Below are positions 8,011 through 15,994 of a stretch of 55,356 bases of DNA, in pieces; positions within the stretch are counted from its first letter, which is position 1, and each line of letters opens with the position of its first letter. The translations under genes were made by a program, and so were the position numbers. The stretch is from Mobilicoccus pelagius NBRC 104925 (lineage in GTDB: Bacteria > Actinomycetota > Actinomycetes > Actinomycetales > Dermatophilaceae): contig NZ_BAFE01000062.1 in NCBI RefSeq assembly GCF_000247995.1, positions 1-55,356 of the forward strand, written 5' to 3'. The notes under the pieces were generated by a model. The model saw only the letters and a program-made list of their open reading frames with translations, did not search any database and was not told where the DNA came from.

Positions 8011-9297
8011 ATGACCTCACCCCGCGGGACCCTCGGCAGGCTGATGTGGCCGGTCTACGTCCCGTCGTTCACGTACGCCGCAGGGGTCTCGGCACTCCTG
8101 CCCGCCCAGGTGCTGCTCGCGCTGCACCTGGGCTTCTCTGCGGCGGGCGTCGCGCTGCTCGCCACCGTCGTCGGCGGGTTCGGGGTCGTCGCGTCCCTGG
8201 CGGCCGGGTCGCTCGTGCAGCGGTGTGGCGAGTCCCGCGCGCTTCTCCTGGCCACCGCCCCCGGAGTCGGTCTGGCGTTCGCGACCTGGGCGACCGTGGT
8301 CGCAGGTCGCGGGGCCGGCGCCGGGGACGGCACGCAGGCGGCCCGGGCGCTCCTCGTCGCGACCGTCCTGGCGTTCGACCTGGCCGACGCCGTATGGGGC
8401 ATCGCCAGGCAGGGGCTCGTCGCCGACCTGGCCGCGCCCGAGCATCGCGGCCGCGCCATGAACGTCTACGGCGCCAGCCAGCGACTCGGCCGCGTGGCGG
8501 GGCCGTTCGTCGCAGCGGCGGTCCTGGCCGTGCTCGGGCCCGAGTACGTGTTCCCCGTCACCGCGGCGATCGTCGTGGGTGCCTACGGCGTGATGACGCA
8601 CCACCTGCCCGGCAAGGGTCCGGACGCGCCGGGCGCAACCCCACCCCCCGGCCCCGGGGAGGCCGGTCCCGCCGCCGGGACGCCCCGTCGCGGTGTGCTC
8701 GCCCTCGCGCTCGGCATCGTCGCCATCGCGGCCGTCCGCACCGCCAAGGAGACCCTGATGCCGCTCTGGGGCGCCGACGGGCTGGGCCTGCCGCCCGCCA
8801 CGGTCGCTCTCGTCGTCGGGGTCTCGTCCCTGGCCGAACTCGTCCTCTTCTGGCCCGCGGGAGTGGCGCTCGACCGGCTCGGCCGCGGCCCGGTGGCGGC
8901 TACCTGCCTGGCCCTCATGGGGATCGGACTCGCCATCATGACGGCCTCCACCGATCCCGTGTGGTTCGTCGCGACGGCCCTGCTCGTCGGCCTGGGCGAC
9001 GGCGTGGGCGCCGGCATCGTCAAGACCATCGGCATCGATCTGGCCCCCGACGTCGGCCGTGGGCGGTTCCTGGGCCGATGGCAGGCGGTGTCGTCGGCGG
9101 GCTCGTTCGCGGCGCCCGCGCTGGCCGGCGCCGTCATCGCCCACGCGTCCCTGGCGGCGGCGTTGCCCACGGTGGGTGCGATCGGCCTCGTGGGCGCGGC
9201 GTGGATGGGGTGGTGGACGCCGCGCATCCTCGGCTCCCCGCGTCGACGGGCCACGCCGACCGCCGGAGGATCGCCCGGCAGATCGCGTCAGGCGTAG
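8011..9297 (+). CDS. MFS transporter
   Basis: 428-residue major facilitator with about 11-12 hydrophobic helices and a Pro/Gly-rich central loop near residues 200-225. The cytoplasmic loop after helix 2 (SLVQRCGESRALLL) corresponds to the family motif A position. The second half repeats it (VALDRLGRGPVAATCL). The substrate is unknown; drug or metabolite export is plausible given the MarR-type operator just upstream. ATG 8011 follows a GATACT -10-like hexamer by 8 bases with no ribosome site, so the mRNA may be nearly leaderless. The 3' end overlaps the convergent kinase gene by 10 bases. Leucine codons here are mostly CTG. Confidence 0.85.
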   Translation: MTSPRGTLGRLMWPVYVPSFTYAAGVSALLPAQVLLALHLGFSAAGVALLATVVGGFGVVASLAAGSLVQRCGESRALLLATAPGVGLAFATWATVVAGRGAGAGDGTQAARALLVATVLAFDLADAVWGIARQGLVADLAAPEHRGRAMNVYGASQRLGRVAGPFVAAAVLAVLGPEYVFPVTAAIVVGAYGVMTHHLPGKGPDAPGATPPPGPGEAGPAAGTPRRGVLALALGIVAIAAVRTAKETLMPLWGADGLGLPPATVALVVGVSSLAELVLFWPAGVALDRLGRGPVAATCLALMGIGLAIMTASTDPVWFVATALLVGLGDGVGAGIVKTIGIDLAPDVGRGRFLGRWQAVSSAGSFAAPALAGAVIAHASLAAALPTVGAIGLVGAAWMGWWTPRILGSPRRRATPTAGGSPGRSRQA

Positions 9298-10157
9298 TGG
9301 CGCAGGACCCGCATGCAAGCGTCGCCGTAGTGGCCGCCGAACAGCACGGCATGCACGAGCAGCGGCGTCAGCTGATACCACTGCACGCGGTCCCGCGAGC
9401 CCTCGGCCAGCGGGTACACCTCGTCGTACGTGGCGAAGCAGTGCGGGTCGAACCCGCCGAACAGCTGCATCATCGCCAGATCGACCTCGCGGTGCGCCCA
9501 GTGCACCGACGGGTCGATGAGCCAGTTGACCCCGCCCCGGTCGACGAGCCGGTTGCCGGCCCACAGGTCGCCGTGGATGAGCGCGGGCGGTTCCGCGGGG
9601 CCGCACAGCTCGGCCGCGCGCGGACGCAGGGAGTCGAACAGCTCGCGGGCCTGCGGGTCCAGGCGGCCCGCGCGCACGGCGCGGTCGATGAGGGGCGACA
9701 CGCGCCGCTCCACGTAGAACTCCACCCAGTCGTCGGACGGGGTCAGGTCGACCTGCGCCGACCCGATGTAGCCGTGCTTCGCGCCGTCCAGTCCGCCGAA
9801 GGTCGGGTTCGTCGTGCGGTGCAGGTGCGCCAGGCCGCGCCCGAACGCCTGCTCGGTGCGGGTGTCGCGGCGTCCGCCCGTCTCGATCCACTCCAGGATC
9901 AGCCCGTGCGGGTGCTCCCGCAGCACGCGCGGCACGCGGATGCCCTGCGGGGCGTGCGCGGCCAGGGCGCGCAGCCCGGCCGCCTCGCGCTCGAACATGC
10001 CGGGCGTGGGCGCGTCGTGCACCTTCGCGAACAGGGGCCCGCCCGGGGTGTCCAGGCGTAACGCCGTGGAGATGTCGCCGCCGGACACCGGCGACGCCTC
10101 GTCCACGTCGAGCCCGTCGAGGAGCTCGGGGGGCAGCAGATCCTCGCGATTGGTCAC
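9288..10157 (-). CDS. Fructosamine kinase family protein
   Basis: 289-residue kinase of the fructosamine/ketosamine-3-kinase family (aminoglycoside phosphotransferase fold). The ATP-side lysine sits in PLFAKVHD near residue 42. The catalytic loop is ALIHGDLWAGNRLVD near 190-204 (the HGDLWxGN signature), with NWLIDPSVHWAHREVDLAMMQLFGGF as the metal-binding and family motif. Members phosphorylate glycated lysines or ribulosamines for protein deglycation. GTG 10157 is preferred because a TACACC hexamer lies 6 bases before it (leaderless pattern). ATG 10175 would add six residues (MRYTGC). Confidence 0.87.
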   Translation of the reverse strand: MTNREDLLPPELLDGLDVDEASPVSGGDISTALRLDTPGGPLFAKVHDAPTPGMFEREAAGLRALAAHAPQGIRVPRVLREHPHGLILEWIETGGRRDTRTEQAFGRGLAHLHRTTNPTFGGLDGAKHGYIGSAQVDLTPSDDWVEFYVERRVSPLIDRAVRAGRLDPQARELFDSLRPRAAELCGPAEPPALIHGDLWAGNRLVDRGGVNWLIDPSVHWAHREVDLAMMQLFGGFDPHCFATYDEVYPLAEGSRDRVQWYQLTPLLVHAVLFGGHYGDACMRVLRHYA

Positions 10158-10963
10158 ACATCCGGTGTACCGCATGGGAGGTCGACGTCCAGGTGGGGGG
10201 GTGCCATTCGGCCCACGCTTCGCCGTTTCGCACGACGAGCTCCCTGGGTGCGTTGTCGGGAAGACGCGGGGTGTCCGGTCGCGACACCTGTCTGCGCGTA
10301 TCCAGGCCATCGCCCAGAGGGCACGAGGGAATGGCATCGGAAGGTCGGCGACGGGAGATCGAGGGGCTGATGAGACGAGCCGTCCGGGCCTGGCGGGGTC
10401 CTCTCCGGGGTCCGGCGGGGGTCTGCGCGATGTGGCGTCGGTGGGTCGGCGCGAACCGAGAGGGATCGGTAGCCCGGTCGCGCGAAGTATCGCTGAATGT
10501 TCCACGAGTCCGACATACGCCTGGACAGCGCCATCGCCGGCCCGGCGGTACCCCCGGGCGCTTGGTCGACCACCCCGCACGGCCCCCGGCCGGGGGTCTC
10601 CGGCGCCTACCCGCACCGGCCGGGGTGCCGTTCGTCGTGTGCAACCGGCCGTTCGGCGCACCACGCGCGCCGTTGCCACCCCGCGGCCCGTGTGTCCCGC
10701 ACCTGGGCGGACCCCTTGTTGAGGCGCGCCTTACCCTCGCGGGGCGGAGTGTCCTGTGTGCAACCCGCGAGCACCGGCGACGGACGGGTGGGGACGCGCG
10801 GGCGGTAACGTGCGGACCCGTGCCGCCGACGGGCCGCGCCTCCGCGCGTGGCACCCACCGTTCACGACGACGTCGTTCTCACGCCGACCACCACCACCAG
10901 CAGCACCACCACCACCACCACCACCACCACCACCACCACACGACGATCACCGATGGAGGGCCG
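10158..10963. other. Long intergenic region without a convincing gene
   Basis: This is about 800 bases between the divergent kinase and gtrA-like genes. Open frames exist on both strands, but their translations are Arg/Pro/Gly-rich with no recognisable motif, as expected of non-coding high-GC DNA. Visible items are a 14-bp G/C palindrome at 10583-10596, a relatively AT-rich patch near 10485-10520, and the ACC microsatellite near 10887-10937. I find no tRNA, RNase P RNA, tmRNA or SRP RNA signature. Confidence 0.5.
10887..10937 (+). repeat. ACC trinucleotide microsatellite
   Basis: Four ACC units (10887-10898), two AGC units, then eleven uninterrupted ACC units (10905-10937), ending 26 bases before the gtrA-like ATG. 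Read in the gtrA frame this would be a histidine tract (CAC codons), open back to at least a GTG at 10820. Tracts of this kind can change length by slippage. Confidence 0.9.
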
Positions 10964-11515
10964 ATGCCGCGCCGGATCACGCTGGATCATCTCGGCGAGA
11001 TGCTGCGCTTCGGACTCGTCGGCGGGTCGGGCGTCTTCGTCAACCTCGGGGTCTACGTCCTCCTCCACAAACTCCTCCCGCAGGACCCGGAGTCGGTCTT
11101 CCTCCCCCTGCCGCCCACGGACTTCAACATCCGCTGGGTCCACGTGCTGAGCTCCGCGGCGTTCGTCGTCGCCAACGCGTGGAATTTCGAACTCAACCGG
11201 CTGTGGACGTTCCGCGCCGGGGAGCGCGCCTCCCGCACGCGGTTCCTCCACTTCTTCGCCGTCGGCCTCGTGGGGTTGGCGCTCCAGCTGCTGCTCGTCA
11301 CCCTCCTCATCCACCCGCGCTCCCCCATCGAGCTGCCCACGGCCGTCTTCGACGGGTCGACGGGGTTCCGCACCCGCACCTACTGGGCGCAGCTCATCTC
11401 CATCGCCGTCGTCACGCCGCTCTCGTTCCTCTTCAACCGGCTGTGGACGTTCGGACAGTCGCGAGTGCGCACCGCCCCCGCACACGACGACGCCGCCGAC
11501 CAGGCACGAGCCTGA
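10964..11515 (+). CDS. GtrA-family membrane protein
   Basis: 183-residue protein with four hydrophobic helices: about 12-30, 55-72, 95-115 and 145-162. The family hallmarks are RFGLVGGSGVFVNLGVYVLL near the N-terminus and two copies of a N-R-L-W-T-F sequence after helices 2 and 4. GtrA-like proteins are thought to carry or flip polyprenyl-linked sugars for cell-surface glycans. ATG 10964 has GGAGGG only 3 bases upstream, a short spacing. The frame stays open upstream through a histidine tract, so an N-terminally extended form from GTG 10820 cannot be excluded. Confidence 0.85.
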   Translation: MPRRITLDHLGEMLRFGLVGGSGVFVNLGVYVLLHKLLPQDPESVFLPLPPTDFNIRWVHVLSSAAFVVANAWNFELNRLWTFRAGERASRTRFLHFFAVGLVGLALQLLLVTLLIHPRSPIELPTAVFDGSTGFRTRTYWAQLISIAVVTPLSFLFNRLWTFGQSRVRTAPAHDDAADQARA

Positions 11516-11566
11516 TCCGGCGGCGTCGACGCACCCGACGGTGCGAGGTCGTTCAGCGGTGGGAGG

Positions 11567-12154
11567 TCACTCCGTCTCGCTCGCGGTGAGCGAGGTGTCG
11601 GGGAGGTCGGTGTTCTTCGCGTCCGCGCCGAGCGAGTCGTCCTTGTCGTTCGCGACGTACTCGTCGGCGTCGCGGTCCACGGGCGTGATGCCCTTCGCGG
11701 CCTCCATCGCCATCTCGCGGAGCAGCTTGATCGCGAGCTCGTGGCGCAGCTCGAGGCTCGCCTGCTGGCGGAAGTCGGCGAGGTCCTGACGCTCCTCCTC
11801 ACCCATGTGGGTGCTGTTCGCGACGTTCGCGTCGACGACGGCCTTCCACCACGCCTCGGAGCCGGCCTTTTCGGCGTTCGCGCGACGCACGCAGTCGCGG
11901 ATGCTGTTGTGATCCTTGATCGCGTCCTCGACCTCGTCGTCGACGCCGCCCGCGTCGGCGCCGCCGGTGCCGAGGGTGAGAAGCTGCGGGTAGAAGTGCT
12001 TCTCCTCCGCGAGCGCGTGCGTCTCGAGGAGGATCGCGAGACGGTTCCAGATCGCTTCGAGGCCCTCGATGTCGTCCCGCGGCCACTGCTCGAGGATCGC
12101 GAACTCGGTGCGCTGCTCGTCGTGCTGGCGCTGGATCACGTCGCAGATGTCCAT
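11567..12154 (-). CDS. Hemerythrin-like HHE-domain protein
   Basis: 195-residue soluble protein with a hemerythrin-type four-helix arrangement. Candidate iron ligands are His11 (VIQRQHDEQR), the H-A-L-A-E-E-K-H segment near 44-51, the histidine in KDHNSIRD, and the one in NSTHMGEEE. The last 50 residues are acidic and probably disordered. Such proteins bind a di-iron centre and oxygen or NO; the specific role is unknown. ATG 12154 is firmly placed by an AAGGAGGAGA ribosome site. It converges with the gtrA-like gene. Confidence 0.85.
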   Translation of the reverse strand: MDICDVIQRQHDEQRTEFAILEQWPRDDIEGLEAIWNRLAILLETHALAEEKHFYPQLLTLGTGGADAGGVDDEVEDAIKDHNSIRDCVRRANAEKAGSEAWWKAVVDANVANSTHMGEEERQDLADFRQQASLELRHELAIKLLREMAMEAAKGITPVDRDADEYVANDKDDSLGADAKNTDLPDTSLTASETE

Positions 12155-12324
12155 GGGTCTCCTCCTTGGTGGGCGGCGGGCCGCCCGGTCGTGAACGGAC
12201 GCCACCAGTCAGTCACGTCGGCCGCATCTTCGCCAGTCGGCCGGCCGTGTCCTCGGGCACGGCACCGTCCGACGCGGGCGTGCGGACCGATCGCGAGGGG
12301 CGATGCGGCCCCTACGATTCGGGC

Positions 12325-13329
12325 ATGACCCCCCGGCTGCGCGGCAACCTGCTCCTCCTCCTCACGGCCTCGATCTGGGGGTTCGCGTTCGTTGCGCAAC
12401 GCATGGGCGCCGACCACATGGGCCCGTACGCGTTCAACGCCGCGCGGTTCACCCTCGGAGCGGTGTCGCTGCTGCCCGTCATCGTCCTCATGGACGCCCT
12501 CCGCGGACGCGGCACCCTCCCCGCCGCCGAGGGCGGCACCGGCGGCGAACGCACGCGTGCCGCCCTGCCCGCCGCCCTCCTCGCGGGCACGGTGCTCTTC
12601 GTCGCCTCGTCGCTGCAGCAGTACTCCCTCGCGTGGACGACGGCGGGCAAGGCCGGGTTCATCACCGGGCTCTACATCGTCCTCGTGCCGATCCTCGGGA
12701 TGGCGCTCCGCCACCGCACGACGGCGATGACGTGGGTCGGGGCGGCCCTCGCCGCGGGCGGACTCCACGTCCTCTCCGTGCGGGAGGGGTTCACCCTCGC
12801 CCCCGGCGACGGGTTCGTGCTCGTGAGCGCCCTCTTCTGGGCGACGCACATCCTCCTCGTCGACCGGTTCACGAGTCTCGACCCGCTGCGGTTCTCGGCC
12901 CTGCAGTTCGCGACCACGGCGCTCCTCAGCCTCACCGGGGCGCTGGTCTTCGAGGGGCCGGCACCGTTCGCCGGGCTGTCCGGCGCGCTCGCTCCGGTGT
13001 TCTACGGCGGGGTGTTCTCCGTCGGCGTCGCCTACACGCTCCAGGTGTTCGGGCAGCGCGGCGCCCGCCCCGCGGCCGCGGCGATCATCCTCTCCCTCGA
13101 GGCGGTGTTCGCCGCGATCGGCGGGATCCTCCTCCTCGGCGAGCCGTTCACGTGGCGCGAGGCGACCGGGTTCGGGCTCATGCTCGCCGGGATCCTCGTG
13201 AGTCAGTGGGCCGGCCCGACCCCCACGTCTGGTCCGGCCGGTGCCGTGCCCGAACCCGTCGATGCCTACGGGCATCCGCTTCCGCCGGATGATCAGCCCC
13301 GGGATCGGCCCCGGAATCAGCCTCGGTAG
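12325..13329 (+). CDS. EamA/DMT-family transporter
   Basis: 334-residue drug/metabolite transporter with ten hydrophobic helices arranged as two EamA repeats (about residues 5-140 and 150-290). Examples are LLLLLTASIWGFAFVAQR and SALFWATHILLVDRF; the second repeat ends with IILSLEAVFAAIGGILLLGE. The C-terminal 40 residues are Pro/Asp-rich and dispensable-looking. Substrate unknown (amino acids or metabolites in the family). ATG 12325 is 6 bases after TACGAT (12313-12318) without a ribosome site, the leaderless pattern. The end overlaps the convergent GH13 gene by 13 bases. Confidence 0.87.
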   Translation: MTPRLRGNLLLLLTASIWGFAFVAQRMGADHMGPYAFNAARFTLGAVSLLPVIVLMDALRGRGTLPAAEGGTGGERTRAALPAALLAGTVLFVASSLQQYSLAWTTAGKAGFITGLYIVLVPILGMALRHRTTAMTWVGAALAAGGLHVLSVREGFTLAPGDGFVLVSALFWATHILLVDRFTSLDPLRFSALQFATTALLSLTGALVFEGPAPFAGLSGALAPVFYGGVFSVGVAYTLQVFGQRGARPAAAAIILSLEAVFAAIGGILLLGEPFTWREATGFGLMLAGILVSQWAGPTPTSGPAGAVPEPVDAYGHPLPPDDQPRDRPRNQPR

Positions 13330-14606
13330 GCGAAGAGCTCCTCGCCGTCGCGGCCGCGGACGATCGCGGTCGGCGGTTCGATGCCGAGCTCGACGACGAT
13401 CTCGTCCTCGGGGGACCCGTGACGGGCGCGGGAGGCGTAGACGAACCGGTCGTTACTCACCTCGCGCGTCTCGGTGACGGCGTCGACGAGCCACGGGTGC
13501 CGACGACGCACCCCGATGAGGTGCTGGTGGAGAGCGAACATCCATCCGCCGAGCTCCAGCTCGTCCCGGGTATCGGGGAAGACCGGCCGCACCTGGTCGT
13601 CGCCGCTCCAACCCTCCGTCTTTTCCCCGGCGAACGCGTACTCGTCGCCGTAGTAGACGGACGGGACGCCCGCGACGGTGAAGAGGATCGTCGCCGCGAG
13701 CACGGCGAGGCGTTCGTCGCCGACCTTCGTCGCGATGCGGGTCGTGTCGTGGTTGCCGACGAACGTCTGCGGGACGAACACGGCCGTGAACTCCTCGTGT
13801 CGCGTGAGCGACCACGCGAGTTCGTGGAAGTTGACGTCGAGGAGACTGCTCCAGATCGCCTTCCACAGCTCGTACTGGGTGAGGGAGTCGAGCGTGCTGC
13901 GTTGCACGATGTCGGCGTAGTCGCCGTGGATGACCTCGCCGAGGAACCACGCGTCGCCGAACTCGGCGCGGACGCGCGGGAGGACGCGGGCCCAGAACTC
14001 CGGCGGCACGGCGTATGCGGCGTCGAGGCGCCACCCGGCGACGCCGCGGCGCAGCCAGTGGAGCATGACGTCGACGACGAGCTGTTCGACGGCCGGGGAG
14101 GAGTGGTCGAGGGCGACGAGGCCGCCGTGCCCCTCGAACGTGTCGTACTCGGGCTCGACGCCGGGCGTCCACGCCTCGGGGCCACCGGGCCACCGGAGGC
14201 GGAACCAGTCGGCCTCGGGCGCCGACGGGCCCTGCTCGAGGACGCGCCGGAACGCGGGGTGCTCACGGCCGACGTGGTTGAAGACGCCGTCGAGGACGAC
14301 CCGCAGACCCGCGTCCTGCGCGGCCGTGAGGAACGCGTCGAGGTCGGCGTCGTCGGCGAGGCGCGGGTCGAGACGGAAGTGGTCGAGGGTGTCGTAGCCG
14401 TGGGTCGACGCGTCGAAGATCGGCCCGAGGAGCAGCCCGGAGCACCCGAGCTCGACCGCGTACGACAGCCACGACGTGAGGTGCGGCAGCCGGTGCGTCA
14501 CCTCACGGGAGGGGACGTCGCGGATCGGCGCGCCCGTGAACCCCAAGGGGTAGACGTGCCAGAAGATCGCATGATCGGTCCAACCGGGGCGCTGTGCCTG
14601 CTCCAT
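13317..14606 (-). CDS. GH13 alpha-amylase family glycosidase
   Basis: 429-residue cytoplasmic glycoside hydrolase family 13 enzyme (no signal peptide). Conserved regions: I DGVFNH (106-111), II GWRLDAAYA with nucleophile Asp195, III FLGEVIHG with acid/base Glu224, IV FVGNHDTTR with Asp287. The TIM barrel begins at once (HAIFWHVYPLGF) and the C-terminal beta domain is short. It probably acts on maltodextrin-like or trehalose-like alpha-glucans; exact specificity cannot be read. ATG 14606 has no strong ribosome site. It is a single-gene unit divergent from the coiled-coil gene. Confidence 0.9.
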   Translation of the reverse strand: MEQAQRPGWTDHAIFWHVYPLGFTGAPIRDVPSREVTHRLPHLTSWLSYAVELGCSGLLLGPIFDASTHGYDTLDHFRLDPRLADDADLDAFLTAAQDAGLRVVLDGVFNHVGREHPAFRRVLEQGPSAPEADWFRLRWPGGPEAWTPGVEPEYDTFEGHGGLVALDHSSPAVEQLVVDVMLHWLRRGVAGWRLDAAYAVPPEFWARVLPRVRAEFGDAWFLGEVIHGDYADIVQRSTLDSLTQYELWKAIWSSLLDVNFHELAWSLTRHEEFTAVFVPQTFVGNHDTTRIATKVGDERLAVLAATILFTVAGVPSVYYGDEYAFAGEKTEGWSGDDQVRPVFPDTRDELELGGWMFALHQHLIGVRRRHPWLVDAVTETREVSNDRFVYASRARHGSPEDEIVVELGIEPPTAIVRGRDGEELFAYRG

Positions 14607-14769
14607 TCCGCAAGCATCTCAGGCCGACCGGGGTGAGGGGGGGGCGGGGACGGGATCGGCCCGTTCCGCCTGCGCGACCACTCCCCATTCCCGGCCGAGG
14701 CCGGACACGTCGCGCCACGGGGACGACGGGTCCCCGGCAGGACGGCCCGTCGGGTGTGACGATGGGGCC

Positions 14770-15804
14770 ATGATCGACGCCGACGTCCTCGACGAGCTCT
14801 ACGGCGTCGACCTCGCCGGGTTCGTCGACACGCGAACACGACTCGCGAAGGCCGCCCGCGAGGCCGGCGACAAGGACGCCGCGTCGCGGATCGGCGGACT
14901 GCGCAAGCCGACCGTTGCGGCGTGGGCGGTCAACCGGCTCGTCCGCGACCGGCCGATCGAGGTCGAGACCCTCCTCGCCGTCGGGGAACGGATGCGGGAG
15001 GCCACCTCACGCCTCGACATGGACCGGCTGCGGGAGCTCCGTCCCGAACGCGACCGCGCCCTCGACTCCTTCACCCGCGCCGCCCGGTTCGTCGCCGACG
15101 ACCATGGCCACCCCCTCAGCGTCGACGCCTCCGCCGCCGTCCGCGCCACCGCCGTCGCCGCCCTCGCCGATGCGGACGCCGCCGACGCCGTCGCCGGCGG
15201 TGCCCTCGTGCGCACCCTCGACTACGCCGGATTCGGCGAGGTCGACCTCTCCGACGCCGTCGCCGCCGAAGCCGTTCGCCGCCGCTCCCACGCCTCGGAT
15301 GCCGACGCCTCCGAGACGGGCATCCCGGAGACGGGCGCCACGGGTGCGCGGTCCGCGGAGGACGAAGACGCCCCTTCCACCGAATCCCCCGACGCAGCAG
15401 ACGTGCGGGAGAAGGACGACCGCGAGGGCGCCCGCCACCCCGTCACCCCCGGCACCGGGCGCGCCACCACCGATGCCGCGCGCGCCGAGGCGGCGCGTTC
15501 CGAGGCGGCGCGTGCCGAGGCCGAGGCCGAGGCGACGCGACGTCGGCACGAGGCCCGGCTGCGGGAGGAGCTCGAGCACGCCGACCGCGACCTCGCGCAG
15601 GCCTCCCTCGTCGAGGCCGAGGCCCGCCGTCGCGCCGAGAAGGCCGAGCAGCGCCGGGACGACCTTGCCCGGCTCCTCGACGCCGCACAGGAGGAGGCCC
15701 GTGCCGCCGCGGAGGCCGCGGCGCAGGCGACACGTGACCGGGAGGCCGCGGCCGAGGCCCACGACGCGGCCCGCACCCGGCTCGACGCCCTCACGCGCTC
15801 CTGA
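14770..15804 (+). CDS. Actinobacterial coiled-coil protein of unknown function
   Basis: 344 residues. The N-terminal 120 residues hold a conserved-looking domain with LRKPTVAAWAVNRLVR near 43-58, a sequence I have seen in uncharacterised actinobacterial proteins. The middle (about 170-235) is acidic, Ser/Thr/Pro-rich and low complexity. Residues about 235-340 are Ala/Glu/Arg-rich with heptad character (long coiled coil). No enzyme motif, signal peptide or membrane segment was seen. A nucleic-acid or envelope structural role is possible but unsupported. ATG 14770 lies 6 bases after GACGAT, a weak -10 match, consistent with leaderless translation. Confidence 0.78.
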   Translation: MIDADVLDELYGVDLAGFVDTRTRLAKAAREAGDKDAASRIGGLRKPTVAAWAVNRLVRDRPIEVETLLAVGERMREATSRLDMDRLRELRPERDRALDSFTRAARFVADDHGHPLSVDASAAVRATAVAALADADAADAVAGGALVRTLDYAGFGEVDLSDAVAAEAVRRRSHASDADASETGIPETGATGARSAEDEDAPSTESPDAADVREKDDREGARHPVTPGTGRATTDAARAEAARSEAARAEAEAEATRRRHEARLREELEHADRDLAQASLVEAEARRRAEKAEQRRDDLARLLDAAQEEARAAAEAAAQATRDREAAAEAHDAARTRLDALTRS

Positions 15805-15994
15805 CCCCCGACCCTCACCCGGCCCTGGCGCGAGCGAGGAGCACACCCCGGGGCCACCTCGACGCCACCTCTCGTTCGCCTCAACGGCCGTCCGACGTCA
15901 CCCCGCCTCCGTAGCGTCGGCGCTCGAGTGAGCGAGGATCCCGGCACCCGCCCGGCACGAGCCCGCCACGACGCCACCGACACCGTGAGGACCC

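Noticed and set aside
10154-10573. A 139-codon minus-strand frame in the long intergenic region
   Set aside because: Its composition is Pro/Arg/Ser-rich, and it has no ribosome site, no motif and no counterpart I recognise.
10583-10596. 14-bp G/C palindrome as a terminator
   Set aside because: It has no loop of its own, no T-run, and no gene ending nearby in either direction.
8017-10854. A 945-codon open frame on the minus strand
   Set aside because: It covers the MFS gene antisense and then a different frame of the kinase gene; the translation is Arg/Gly/Pro-rich without domains.
15874-15894. Possible PHO box before the PhoX-like gene
   Set aside because: One GTTCGCC unit is present but no second GTTCACC-like unit at 11-base spacing, so PhoP control is not supported.
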